Shown: piece after piece, positions 1-8,837 of the stretch
Layout: every line of letters begins with the position of its first letter
Numbering within the stretch: position 1 is the first letter of the stretch
From: Pseudovibrio brasiliensis
GTDB taxonomy: Bacteria > Pseudomonadota > Alphaproteobacteria > Rhizobiales > Stappiaceae
Direction of reading: 5' to 3'
NCBI RefSeq assembly: GCF_018282095.1
Contig: NZ_CP074126.1
Location: forward strand, 1,560,501 to 1,624,500
DNA length: 64,000 nt
Notes under the pieces: model-generated
The model's input: only the letters and a program-made list of their open reading frames with translations
What the model was told of the DNA's origin: nothing
The model's database searches: none
Made by a program: the position numbers and the translations under genes

Positions 1-1195
1 TCAGGTCTGTTACCTCACCAATACGCGCCACAACGCCCTGCAATCGGCCAACGGCTGCGTTGGTCTGTTCCACCTGAGCGGCAGCGCTTTGTGCCACATC
101 TGAGCTGGTGGAAACCTGTCCGTTGATCTCATTGATAGAGGCTGAAAGCTCCTCTGTCGCCCCTGCAACACCCTGCATGTTGCGGCTGGCTTCTTCAGAA
201 GACACAGAGGCGATCTCAGACTCTTCTGTGGTCTGTGCTGCAATCTCTGCAAGGCTGCTGGCAGTGGCATCTAGCTGCGTGGTGGAGCTGCGAATGTCCG
301 TGGAGATTGCCAGAACAGAGCCTTCCAGATCGCAAGCCAGCCGGTCCAGCTCCGCACGGCGTTTTGCTTCTGCCGCCTCACGTGCCTGTTTGCGTTGGGC
401 CTCAAATTCCTGAGACTTCTGAAGCTCTTCTTTGAACACCCCCAAAGCCTTGGAAAGTGCGCCAATCTCATCACCGCGGGCAGTATGGCCAATGGAAACA
501 TCCAGTTGCCCCTGTGCCAGAGCGTGAGTGGTATCCGTCAGCTGTTTCATAGGCTTGGAGATCAACGCATAGTTCAGATAGCCCATCAGCAAAGCTGCAA
601 GAGCAACGGCCACAGCGCCTATGAGGGAAACCGATTGGAGGATTTGCAGGTCATGTTCCTGCGATCCGGTCAAAATCTCTCGGCGTAGCTTCAGCTCTTT
701 AACGATCGCCTCAAAGCCAAGCTCAATCTCCTCCAGCAGCAAAGCGCTGGTGCCGTCCATCTCCATTTCACGGGCAACATCATGGGTCGCTTCATCCGCC
801 ATCAGCATGATCTGCGTGTTGGTGTAGGCATCCATCCATGATTGCCACGCGCTCAACAGCTCTGCCATGGAAGTTGCTTCCAATTGAAGGGCGTCTACAT
901 CCGTGCCAATCTCATCAAAGATCTTTGGAATAAGCTCTGCATCATGCTCCAGCTTCTCGGCCCAGTGATGCTGTCCGGTCAGCAGATAGTTCTTCAAAGA
1001 GATCGCCTGATCCAGAACCAGAATTTCCAGCTCTTCGAGTTCTGTCTGGATAGTGTGGAAGTGAGCAACCTCAACAGCGTCCCGGCTGACACGCAAAGAT
1101 GAGAAGTATGAAAGGCTGCTAATGAGAAGGCCAACCACAGCAAGAATGCCAAAGGCAGCAACACCCTTGCTGGAAACAGACAAATTGCGCAACAT
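1..1195 (-). CDS. Methyl-accepting chemotaxis protein (C-terminus cut by window edge)
   Basis: A transmembrane chemoreceptor that senses a signal and controls the CheA kinase. The 398 visible residues start at an ATG at 1195 and include a first membrane helix (about 12-32), a periplasmic helical region (33-187), a second membrane helix (about 188-210), a HAMP linker (about 211-262) and the start of the methylated signalling coiled coil, rich in Ala, Glu, Ser and Thr. The hairpin tip of the signalling domain lies beyond base 1. The periplasmic part contains a YLLTG motif near residue 70, which resembles the CHASE3 sensor fold; that domain call is tentative. The ligand cannot be read from the sequence. 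Confidence 0.9.
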   Translation of the reverse strand, partial: MLRNLSVSSKGVAAFGILAVVGLLISSLSYFSSLRVSRDAVEVAHFHTIQTELEELEILVLDQAISLKNYLLTGQHHWAEKLEHDAELIPKIFDEIGTDVDALQLEATSMAELLSAWQSWMDAYTNTQIMLMADEATHDVAREMEMDGTSALLLEEIELGFEAIVKELKLRREILTGSQEHDLQILQSVSLIGAVAVALAALLMGYLNYALISKPMKQLTDTTHALAQGQLDVSIGHTARGDEIGALSKALGVFKEELQKSQEFEAQRKQAREAAEAKRRAELDRLACDLEGSVLAISTDIRSSTTQLDATASSLAEIAAQTTEESEIASVSSEEASRNMQGVAGATEELSASINEINGQVSTSSDVAQSAAAQVEQTNAAVGRLQGVVARIGEVTDL

Positions 1196-1596
1196 AATTG
1201 ATCTCGTCAAATATGAAAAATAAATAACACTTCCATGAAGTTTCTGATTTTAAATATGGAATCAGTAAATTCAGGCAAAATCGTTTTTTCAGTCTCCAGT
1301 TAATGCAACGTAAAGATGCAAAAGTTTTGAGCTAATAAAATATCTCAGGTATTTGTTTTTTGCATTTGCAGGGCAGCCATGCCTTGCGGAAAAAGTTCAG
1401 GGAAGGGCTGGCATTGCGCAGGTACATTCTGTAAGACCCAATCCGACAAAAGTTTCAGCAGATTTTGCGCGTGTCAGGTGTTCTCCGAAAGGGCGGCATG
1501 AGCCGAAAACAACACCCTGCAACATTGCGTCAGATGGTAACCCTCAAATCTGCTTTAAAAGATCATGCAGGAGTTTGCCTGCAACAAGGAGGCTCT
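1196..1596. other. Intergenic region between chemoreceptor and prfC
   Basis: About 400 bp, AT-rich near the divergent chemoreceptor start. It presumably holds the two divergent promoters, but no box is clear enough to place. A longer upstream reading in the prfC frame (from 1465) lacks RF3 similarity and a good ribosome site, so I treat it as non-coding. Confidence 0.5.
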
Positions 1597-3198
1597 ATGA
1601 GCACAGCAGGCACGGAAGCCTTTAAGGCGCGCCGCACATTCGCGATCATCTCTCACCCGGATGCCGGTAAAACCACACTCACAGAGAAGCTGCTTCTGGG
1701 TGGTGGTGCGATCCGCGCAGCGGGTCAGGTCCGCGCCCGTGGTGAGCGTCGCCGCGCCCGTTCTGACTGGATGAAGATTGAGCAGGAACGCGGCATCTCC
1801 GTTTCAAGTTCCGTGATGACCTTCGAGCGCAACGGCATCATCTATAACCTGTTGGATACGCCGGGCCACGAAGACTTTTCTGAAGACACCTACCGTACAC
1901 TGACAGCAGTGGACGCTGCGATCATGGTGATCGATGCTGCAAAAGGTATCGAGAGCCAGACCCGCAAACTGTTTGAGGTCTGCCGCCTGCGCGATATTCC
2001 GATCATCACCTTCGTCAATAAGATCGACCGTGAAGGCCGCCACGCACTGGAAATCCTCGACGAGATTCAGGAAGCACTGGCGCTGGACGTGACCCCGATG
2101 AGCTGGCCAGTGGGCATGGGCTCCGACTTCTTCGGCGTTTACGATCATATTGGCAACCGCTTCTTCACCTCTACTGAAGGCCGTGGCGGTCCGCTCGACA
2201 CCATCAAAGACGTTAAGGGCCTCGAAGACCCTGAGCTGATCGGCGAACTGTTCGACAACATCCGCGACGAGCTGGAAGAAAACGTGGAACTCGGTGGCGC
2301 AGGCTATTCTGAGTTTGATCAGGAAAGCTTCCTTGAAGGCCACCTGACACCAGTCTTCTTCGGTTCTGCTCTGCGTGATTACGGTATCGACCAGATCCTC
2401 GACTTCATCGCAGCCCACGCACCGTCTCCGCACTCTCAGCCAGCAACCGGTGGCCGTACCATTGTGCCGGAAGAAAACAAGGTCACAGGCTTTGTGTTCA
2501 AAGTTCAGGCGAACATGGACCCGAAACACCGCGACCGCATCGCGTTTGTGCGTCTGTGCTCTGGCACCTTTAAGCGTGGCATGAAGCTTAAGCACGTGCG
2601 TGCCGGCAAGCCAATCACCGTCTCTGCGCCAATCTTCTTCTTTGCAGAAGAACGTGAGATCGCGGAAAAAGCCTATCCGGGCGACGTGATCGGCGTACCA
2701 AACCATGGCCAGCTGCGTGTGGGCGATACCCTCTCTGAAGGTGAAGAAATCCATGTCACCGGCCTGCCAGCCTTCGCGCCGGAAATCCTGCGCCGCGTCC
2801 GCCTGACAGACACCATGCGCGTCAAACAGATGCGCCGTGGCTTGGAAGATCTGGCAGAAGAAGGTCTGGTGCAGATCTTTAAGCCTGCCATCGGCACCAA
2901 CTGGATTGTCGGCGTGGTCGGCGTGCTTCAGCTCGACGTTGTGGTGGATCGACTGAAAGCAGAATACCAGACAGAGATCGGCTTTGAGCCAGTCATGTAC
3001 AACACCGCCCGCTGGGCAGAGTGCACAGACCCGCTCAAGCTGGACAAGTTCCTTGAGACCAACCGCGCGCACGTGGCTCTGGACCGGGACGACAAGCCTG
3101 TTTACCTCTTCAAGAATGCTTGGGAAGTAACCTATGTAGGCGAAAAGAACCCTGACATCAGCTTCCGCGAAACCCGCGAAATCGTGCACACCTCTTAA
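1597..3198 (+). CDS. prfC: Peptide chain release factor 3
   Basis: A translational GTPase that removes RF1/RF2 from the ribosome after peptide release. The start at 1597 was chosen because an AAGGAGG ribosome site sits about 5 bases upstream and it gives 533 residues, matching the usual RF3 length of about 530. G1 is SHPDAGKTT (residues 19-27), G3 is DTPGHEDF and G4 is NKIDR. The RF3-typical stretch DWMKIEQERGISVSSSV follows G1. It is followed after 15 bases by an RsmC-like methyltransferase and then an RsuA-like pseudouridine synthase, so this is probably a translation-related operon. Confidence 0.97.
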   Translation: MSTAGTEAFKARRTFAIISHPDAGKTTLTEKLLLGGGAIRAAGQVRARGERRRARSDWMKIEQERGISVSSSVMTFERNGIIYNLLDTPGHEDFSEDTYRTLTAVDAAIMVIDAAKGIESQTRKLFEVCRLRDIPIITFVNKIDREGRHALEILDEIQEALALDVTPMSWPVGMGSDFFGVYDHIGNRFFTSTEGRGGPLDTIKDVKGLEDPELIGELFDNIRDELEENVELGGAGYSEFDQESFLEGHLTPVFFGSALRDYGIDQILDFIAAHAPSPHSQPATGGRTIVPEENKVTGFVFKVQANMDPKHRDRIAFVRLCSGTFKRGMKLKHVRAGKPITVSAPIFFFAEEREIAEKAYPGDVIGVPNHGQLRVGDTLSEGEEIHVTGLPAFAPEILRRVRLTDTMRVKQMRRGLEDLAEEGLVQIFKPAIGTNWIVGVVGVLQLDVVVDRLKAEYQTEIGFEPVMYNTARWAECTDPLKLDKFLETNRAHVALDRDDKPVYLFKNAWEVTYVGEKNPDISFRETREIVHTS

Positions 3199-3213
3199 AG
3201 GCAGATAAGTCTC

Positions 3214-4257
3214 ATGAAAGACCCGGCTCTCGATACGCTTCTGCTGCCTTTTGAAAACGGCAGCCTCGACTTCTTTGAAAACGGCAGTGCAGACCAGAAA
3301 GCTCTGTTCCTGCGCGCCCGCATGGGCTTTGCTATGAACGGACTGGATAAGTCCCGCGTGGTCTGCCAGCAGACCTTCGCCGCAGACAAAGACAATCTGG
3401 AACGGGCAGGCTTCACTGTCACCCCCGAAGCTTCTGGCACCTATCCGTTGGTTATGGTTCTGCCTCCACGCCAGCGTGACGAGGCCCGTGCACTTATGGC
3501 ACAGGCTGTTAAAAGCGCGGGTGAGGGCGGCATTGTCATCGCCAGCGTCTCCAACACTGAAGGCGCAAAGACAGCTGAAAGCGATCTGACCAAACTGGCA
3601 GGCAACGCTGGCAAGCTTTCTAAAAACAAGTGCCGCGTGTTCTGGGCAGAAATCTCAGCGGACACCATCAACCAGCAACTACTGGAAGAGTGGAGCCAGT
3701 TGGATGCGCCACGCGAAATCCTTGATGGCCGTTTCACGAGCCGTCCGGGTGTCTTCGCATGGGACCACATCGACAAAGCCTCCCAGCTTCTGGTCAAAAC
3801 CCTGCCGGACCGTCTTCCGGGCCGCGGCGCTGATCTGGGCGCTGGCTTTGGCTACCTGACCTCTGAAGTAGTTAAGGTGAACAAGGTCAAAGCGGTGGAT
3901 CTGTATGAAGCTGAAAAGCGTGCGCTGGATCTGGCTGAAACGAACCTGAAGGGCAAGACGGGCGAAGTGGCCGTCGACTTCATCTGGCAGGATGTCACCA
4001 AGGGTCTCAATCGCACCTATGACTTCGTCGTGATGAACCCGCCATTCCACGCAGGTGGCAAGCAGGACCGTGCTGACATCGGTCAGGGCTTCATCAAAGC
4101 CGCTGCCAAAGCACTGCGCCCATCTGGTCACCTCTGGCTGGTCGCCAACCGCCATTTGCCATACGAGGCAACGCTGGACAAAGTCTTCGCCTCCTACGAG
4201 ATCATGGCAGATCAAGGTGGCTACAAGGTCATCCGGGCCATCAAGGCGAACAAGTAA
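3214..4257 (+). CDS. rsmC: RsmC-like 16S rRNA (guanine-N2) methyltransferase
   Basis: A class I S-adenosylmethionine-dependent methyltransferase of 347 residues with the two-domain RsmC/RlmG layout. The N-terminal half is a degenerate methyltransferase-like domain and the C-terminal half carries the SAM site DLGAGFGYLTSE (about 207-218) and the N2-guanine motif NPPFH (275-279). RsmC of E. coli modifies G1207 of 16S rRNA; whether the target here is RsmC's or RlmG's cannot be settled by reading. It lies 15 bases after prfC on the same strand. Confidence 0.85.
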   Translation: MKDPALDTLLLPFENGSLDFFENGSADQKALFLRARMGFAMNGLDKSRVVCQQTFAADKDNLERAGFTVTPEASGTYPLVMVLPPRQRDEARALMAQAVKSAGEGGIVIASVSNTEGAKTAESDLTKLAGNAGKLSKNKCRVFWAEISADTINQQLLEEWSQLDAPREILDGRFTSRPGVFAWDHIDKASQLLVKTLPDRLPGRGADLGAGFGYLTSEVVKVNKVKAVDLYEAEKRALDLAETNLKGKTGEVAVDFIWQDVTKGLNRTYDFVVMNPPFHAGGKQDRADIGQGFIKAAAKALRPSGHLWLVANRHLPYEATLDKVFASYEIMADQGGYKVIRAIKANK

Positions 4258-4265
4258 GCACAGCG

Positions 4266-4312
4266 CGCGTACACCCGAAAAGTGGGCACCGGTTTTCGGA
4301 TAAGTGTACGCG
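4266..4312. repeat. Dispersed palindromic intergenic repeat, copy 1
   Basis: A two-tier inverted repeat. The outer arms CGCGTACAC (4266-4274) and GTGTACGCG (4304-4312) match perfectly, and the inner arms CCGAAAA (4275-4281) and TTTTCGG (4293-4299) also match, around a GTGGGCACCGG core. This resembles a palindrome common between genes in many Rhizobiales. A diverged copy lies at 40731-40775. It sits just upstream of the rsuA start. Confidence 0.75.
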
Positions 4313-4336
4313 GCAACAGAACCGAAGGTTCGAAAA

Positions 4337-5035
4337 ATGAGACTCGTGAAACTGCTTGCAAATCTGGGATACGGCAGCCGCAAGGAAATGCAGGCCGCCA
4401 TCCGCAATGGTTGGGTCACCGATAAAGACGGGAACGCAATCAAAGCCGACAGCAAGCTGCCTCATGATGAAATCCTGTTTGATGACGAGCCGCTGGACCC
4501 GCCAGAAGGCTCCGTCATCCTGCTCAACAAACCGCTGGGCTACACCTGTTCCATGAAAGATCGCGGGCGTTTGGTCTTCGACCTGCTGCCAGATCGCTAC
4601 CGCGTCCGCAAACCAGCACTGTCCTTCGTGGGCAGACTGGACAAGGACACCACCGGCCTGCTGCTGTTCACCGATGACGGCAAGCTGCTGCACCGGATCA
4701 TCTCGCCCAAGGCAGATGTTGCAAAGATCTACGAGGTTGAACTCGACCGCCCCATGACTGGTGGGGAAGGCGACCTGTTTGCCTCCGGTGAAATGATGCT
4801 GGAAAACGAGACCAACCCGCTCAAACCAGCAGAACTGGAAGTCTTAAGCGAGACAACAGCCCGCCTTACCCTCCACGAAGGCCGCTACCATCAGGTCCGC
4901 CGCATGTTCGCCGCCACCGGCAACCACGTCACCACCCTCCACCGCGCCCAGCTCGGCGGCCTCACACTGGATGGCGTGGAAGAGGGCACCTGGAAGCTCC
5001 TCACACAAGACGATATCGCCAAGATCTTCGGGTAG
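4337..5035 (+). CDS. rsuA: 16S rRNA pseudouridine synthase, RsuA family
   Basis: Converts a specific uridine in rRNA to pseudouridine (U516 of 16S rRNA for E. coli RsuA). The chosen start at 4337 begins an S4 RNA-binding domain (residues 1-60); an in-frame GTG at 4304 lies inside a palindromic repeat and is less likely. The catalytic motif GRLDKDTTG places the active aspartate at residue 102, and the length of 232 matches RsuA (about 231). It continues the prfC-rsmC gene run after an 80-base gap that holds the dispersed palindrome. Confidence 0.9.
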   Translation: MRLVKLLANLGYGSRKEMQAAIRNGWVTDKDGNAIKADSKLPHDEILFDDEPLDPPEGSVILLNKPLGYTCSMKDRGRLVFDLLPDRYRVRKPALSFVGRLDKDTTGLLLFTDDGKLLHRIISPKADVAKIYEVELDRPMTGGEGDLFASGEMMLENETNPLKPAELEVLSETTARLTLHEGRYHQVRRMFAATGNHVTTLHRAQLGGLTLDGVEEGTWKLLTQDDIAKIFG

Positions 5036-5079
5036 GGCAGCGGTCAAACAGGCTGATGCTGGGATGAGAGCGTTGAAGC

Positions 5080-6609
5080 CTATGAACTCTCCTTATCATG
5101 CAAATGCTGCAGAGCTGCCTCACCCTTACTTATCAGCATTTTCAAGTTATCCTCGCCAGTTGCGACGGCCTCAGCTGCGAGCAAAGTGTTGCCATCATCA
5201 ACATGCTTTTCAGCCAATGTTATGTTGTTGTTGAGAATGATGATTTCTCTTTCGAAGGCTCGATAATACTTTGCTGCGTCAATGCCAAACTCGAAGAGCT
5301 TTTCACAGTCTTTCAGGCGATTGAACCAAGGCTCCGCATCTTGTGTCAGTCGGTCGAGTTGCGCTGCGACTTCACTTTGGTATCTCTGCATTTGAGCGAC
5401 CAAATGATCACATTCCTTAAGCTTCGGTGGAATGGCTTCAAGCTTCGTTTTGGCCTCTTGCACGTCACTTGCAATGAGGGAGGCCTGCGCCTGTTTCAAC
5501 TGGTCCCTGCAAGCCGATAGGATGCTTTCATATTGCCCGCTCTCTGCCCATCCAGCCTTCATATCCGGCAATCGCTGTTCTGCCAGCTCCAGCTTGCCCT
5601 TCAGTTCCTCGATGTGATGCAGCGCCTCGCCGGTCACGTCAGTAGCATCGTCGAAGGTTTGAGCCTGGGCACTGGCTTTCAACCACGCTTGTTTGAGGTC
5701 ATGATCTAACTGCTCACATAAGCTCAACTGTTCTCTCAACCTTCGACCATTCTCGGCCCCTATGGACTTTTGGGCATTTTGTTCTGCAGTCTGTAATTGC
5801 TGAGATAGGCTTTGAAAAAGCTCCAATAATGCGGGGGCCTCCTCAAGGCCTGACAGACGTTCCTCCAAAGCAAGCCGACCTGCTGAAATTTGGCGCAACC
5901 GTCCAGCTGCCTCTGCTGCAATCCGCTCAGGTTCATCAGCTATTCTCTGATATGAAGCTTCAAACGCACCTGCCATTTCCGATGACTTTTCGACGAGTTT
6001 TTTCAAAACATTATAGTCATGCCCATGAACAGCGGTTGTCATTTTGGTCAGCGTATCGTTCGCAGCTTCATAGGCCTTGTCAAACTCAGAAAGATCAACG
6101 CCCCAACTCTCAAGTTCATCCCGCTTCGCTTCTGTTTGGAAAACAGTTCGTCTAAAATCCTCCACCTGCGCATAAAGCGTTGTGTTTATGAGTTCATCAG
6201 CCTTCGCAAAGCTGTTTTGAGCAACCTCCTCCATCTTTGCACTCAGGTCTTGAACGGCTGTCAGGTATGATTTGAGCTCGGTGTTGTCCGGCTCATCCTC
6301 CTGCTCCAGCGTTCCATGCAGTTTCTTGGCCCGTTGAACGGTTTTGAAGAGGCGCTCCCCAATCTCCCAAAAGGCTTCCTCATCCTCATCTGTGAGCAGA
6401 TGGTCACCCTTGTTGACAACCGCACGAGACCCTTTGTCCAGCTTCGAAAGACGCTGGCCAAGTCGTTTGCATTCTTCCTTGGCTGTAAGATTGCTGTCGT
6501 CTTCAAGGCCTTCATTCAAGGAGGAGTGATCTGGCAACTGCCAGTGAAGTTGTTTATAGACCTGAGCGAGCCATACTTCCTGCCCTTGTGTAAGGTTCGA
6601 TACAGGCAT
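5080..6609 (-). CDS. Uncharacterised long coiled-coil protein
   Basis: A 509-residue protein I do not recognise. It has no signal peptide or membrane segment and is almost entirely helical, rich in Glu, Lys, Gln, Ala and Leu with heptad-like stretches, so a cytoplasmic coiled-coil or spectrin-like rod is likely. The start at 6609 (MPVSNLTQ) is preferred over the upstream ATG at 6636 because a GGAGAG site lies 5 bases before it. It stands alone, convergent with rsuA. Composition matches its neighbours, so recent transfer is not indicated. Confidence 0.7.
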   Translation of the reverse strand: MPVSNLTQGQEVWLAQVYKQLHWQLPDHSSLNEGLEDDSNLTAKEECKRLGQRLSKLDKGSRAVVNKGDHLLTDEDEEAFWEIGERLFKTVQRAKKLHGTLEQEDEPDNTELKSYLTAVQDLSAKMEEVAQNSFAKADELINTTLYAQVEDFRRTVFQTEAKRDELESWGVDLSEFDKAYEAANDTLTKMTTAVHGHDYNVLKKLVEKSSEMAGAFEASYQRIADEPERIAAEAAGRLRQISAGRLALEERLSGLEEAPALLELFQSLSQQLQTAEQNAQKSIGAENGRRLREQLSLCEQLDHDLKQAWLKASAQAQTFDDATDVTGEALHHIEELKGKLELAEQRLPDMKAGWAESGQYESILSACRDQLKQAQASLIASDVQEAKTKLEAIPPKLKECDHLVAQMQRYQSEVAAQLDRLTQDAEPWFNRLKDCEKLFEFGIDAAKYYRAFEREIIILNNNITLAEKHVDDGNTLLAAEAVATGEDNLKMLISKGEAALQHLHDKESS

Positions 6610-6724
6610 GCTTCTCTCCAGATCAGATAAAGACACCCAATATTCTGCATAGGTTTGAGAAGGAACAGTTTATCCTGCCCGCCGCAATCGCATAAATGTA
6701 GATCGAAGTATCATTCCCGGCAGC

Positions 6725-7615
6725 CTACGAAAGCGGGCGCACCGGAATGCAGATCACCACTTCATGCGGCCCCATCTCCCCGGTCATGGAAGGGTACAGC
6801 TGGAAGCAGGGGATGTTCTCCGGCTCATACCCGCTCAAAGGCAGCCAGTCGCCGAACATGTATTCCCACGCCGCCTGTGACTGATCATGGGTGATCACGA
6901 AATGACCGCAGGCATAACGCCCGCCGCCAACCACCATCTTGCCCACTTCACCTTCCACATTCGCTGGCCCGCGCAAGGTCAGGCAGGAGCTGAAGCGCAT
7001 CATCTCCGCATCGGTCACCTGCGGATCATCGTGGAACAGACACATCATCTCTGCCCCATGCGCCAGCCCGCGCGGACCGGCCCACGCCATCAGCGTGCCG
7101 AAGGCCTCACCAAAAATCTCAGGCCGTTCCTGAAAGTTGCCGGTGCGCCGCACATAAGCCACCGTGCGCGGCTCCAGCTTGCCCACCTCCACCTTGTCCG
7201 CCACCAAGCCGGACCGGGGCCGCTCCAGAACCATGGTCTCATTGACCCGCGCCTCAACCGAGGCCGTCGCATCCCGCCGCCATTGGCTGGCAGGCATGCC
7301 AAACCGTGCCTGAAACGAGCGCGCAAAGGTGGAAGGGGAGGCAAAGCCCATGTCCAGCGCTGCATCCGTAATGGAAATCGACGGGTTCTGCTTCAGCCGC
7401 CGCGCCGCCTTCTCAACCCGCAGCCGACTGGTGAACTGGTTCACCGTCTCACCGGTCATCGCCTTGAAAATGCGGTGAAAGTGATAGGGAGAAAAACAGG
7501 CCGCATCCGCAATCTGCGCAAGAGAAAGATCCTCGCAGATGTTGCGCTCAATATAATCCATCGCCCGGTTGATCCGCTGCGTATAGATATTCTTCTGCAA
7601 AGCCTCATGCCGCAT
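6725..7615 (-). CDS. AraC-family regulator with GyrI-like effector domain
   Basis: A 296-residue transcription regulator of the Rob/SoxS-like architecture with the DNA-binding part first. Residues 1-110 hold two helix-turn-helix motifs of the AraC type (ISLAQIADAA-like first helix pair, then FARSFQARFGMPASQWR). Residues about 125-296 resemble the GyrI/Rob effector-binding fold that binds small organic molecules. It is a single-gene unit with no obvious target beside it. Confidence 0.9.
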   Translation of the reverse strand: MRHEALQKNIYTQRINRAMDYIERNICEDLSLAQIADAACFSPYHFHRIFKAMTGETVNQFTSRLRVEKAARRLKQNPSISITDAALDMGFASPSTFARSFQARFGMPASQWRRDATASVEARVNETMVLERPRSGLVADKVEVGKLEPRTVAYVRRTGNFQERPEIFGEAFGTLMAWAGPRGLAHGAEMMCLFHDDPQVTDAEMMRFSSCLTLRGPANVEGEVGKMVVGGGRYACGHFVITHDQSQAAWEYMFGDWLPLSGYEPENIPCFQLYPSMTGEMGPHEVVICIPVRPLS

Positions 7616-8041
7616 AACCAGCCTCCCATGCCTGAGCAGAGCCTACAGCATCTCCACCAAAAGGGGAGCCTGATATTGGGGAGGATGCACCGCAATCAGG
7701 CGGCACGGATGAAACACAATGCATCAACAAAAGCACTCGCTTGGGGAGGAAAACTCCTTCCACCCTAAGCCATGCTGCCACCCCGGGCTTTGCAAATCTT
7801 GCTATGTTTGCAGCCCACATGTTGCCCATCACAAAAGCTGGCCTGCGAAAGACAAACGTTTCGCAGACCAGCAGGGCCCCTTGGCGAGATGCGGGGTGTA
7901 AGTGCGTTTCACCTCAGGCACCGAAGCGCGTGGCTTTTCTGCGCCCCACGCTAAAGCACAGTGATCCTGCACGAGACTTGAGTGCGGAGTGACCCATCAC
8001 GAAAATCGCGCGGAGACGAATAAGCCGATTACCTGAGCGCG
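7616..8041. other. Intergenic region with one inverted repeat
   Basis: About 425 bp between two minus-strand genes. No convincing reading frame. It contains a 13-base imperfect inverted repeat (7838-7850 with 7859-7871, one C-A mismatch, 8-base loop). No T-run follows on either strand, so it is not a standard terminator; an operator or RNA hairpin is possible. Confidence 0.4.
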
Positions 8042-8380
8042 TCAGGAACCGGCTTTATCTGGAAACGGCACTGGTGTGTTTTTGGGCTGCGGCTGAGCGA
8101 CCTGCTCCTTGGCATACTCCGGAAAACGCCTCGTGGTGGTTGAGGCGGAGTACGCCTCAAAAATATGTCCGCAGCTTTTTTGAAGTGCTTCCAAGCGGTC
8201 GCGGAAGGCATAGTGCAAAGTGAACAAAGCATCCCGCTCACAGCTGTCCTGCATCCGCTCGCTCAGCAACAGCTGTTGCATATAAGCAAGGTTCTGCAAA
8301 TCAGAAGCTGCGACGAGCACTTCGTCTATTTCATTTTGGAAAGTATTTGTGGCGCTACACGCGCAGGCGGAACTGGTCAT
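8042..8380 (-). CDS. Small hypothetical protein
   Basis: A 112-residue protein without a recognised family. The middle (about 15-75) is predicted helical (NEIDEVLVAASDLQ, RDRLEALQKSC) and the C-terminal tail is Pro/Gln-rich (AQPQPKNTPVPF). The N-terminus has three cysteines but no clear signal peptide or lipobox. An AGAGG-like site lies about 8 bases before the ATG. It borders the structured island, and could belong to the accessory segment. Confidence 0.5.
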   Translation of the reverse strand: MTSSACACSATNTFQNEIDEVLVAASDLQNLAYMQQLLLSERMQDSCERDALFTLHYAFRDRLEALQKSCGHIFEAYSASTTTRRFPEYAKEQVAQPQPKNTPVPFPDKAGS

Positions 8381-8837
8381 TTCAATGCCTCTTGTATCTG
8401 GCAGTTGAAGATCCGCGCGTCAGTCTAGCTTGTGACGGCCCACTGGCGAGCGGGAGGTTCACAACCTGATACAAGGCAGGCAGGTTTATTCCTTCCCGAA
8501 GGAAGTGTTGTATTCACCGTCCTCCCGCTCATAGCAAAGGGTTTGCGCCCTTCCAGAAAAAAGGCACAAAAAATCCGCTAGTTACGGGAGCGGTAGCCGC
8601 TTGTATAGAGGTTGTGAAGCCTCACACATGAATGTGGAATGAAACACCCCACTTGTCAAATCGGCACTTCTGCCAAGGGTGTGGATTGCGGGAAGGCAGG
8701 GGTTTTTAGCAGGAGTTGAAATAAAAGTTTTTCAAGTGCCATTTTCTGTAAAAGTAAAGTTCTCTGCTGAGCTTATTGAATGTTGCCAAAATAGGTCATT
8801 AGGATGCATATTATTGTGGTGCTAATAGTATATTCAT
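8381..8837. other. Structured non-coding stretch upstream of the RusA cassette
   Basis: About 455 bp with no usable reading frame and many inverted repeats: a large nested structure at 8448-8530, a CCGCT/AGCGG hairpin at 8575-8593 and a GGCA-CTTC-TGCC hairpin at 8663-8674. It becomes AT-rich towards the start of the RusA-like gene, where no clear ribosome site is visible. Confidence 0.5.
8448..8530. ncRNA. Candidate structured RNA
   Basis: Three nested stems fill this 83-base stretch. The outer stem is GAGCGGGAGG (8448-8457) with CCTCCCGCTC (8521-8530), 10 perfect pairs. The middle stem pairs 8467-8474 with 8508-8516, with one bulge. The inner hairpin is TTCCTT/AAGGAA (8489-8494, 8499-8504) around a CCCG tetraloop. 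No T-run follows the outer stem. The structure is seen in the sequence; transcription and strand are inference. Confidence 0.35.

Noticed and set aside
1804-3189. Long antisense frame opposite prfC
   Set aside because: It mirrors a strongly conserved gene and shows no family motif; codon bias of the sense gene creates it.
7838-7871. Inverted repeat considered as a terminator
   Set aside because: No T-run on either side; kept only as an inverted repeat in the intergenic entry.
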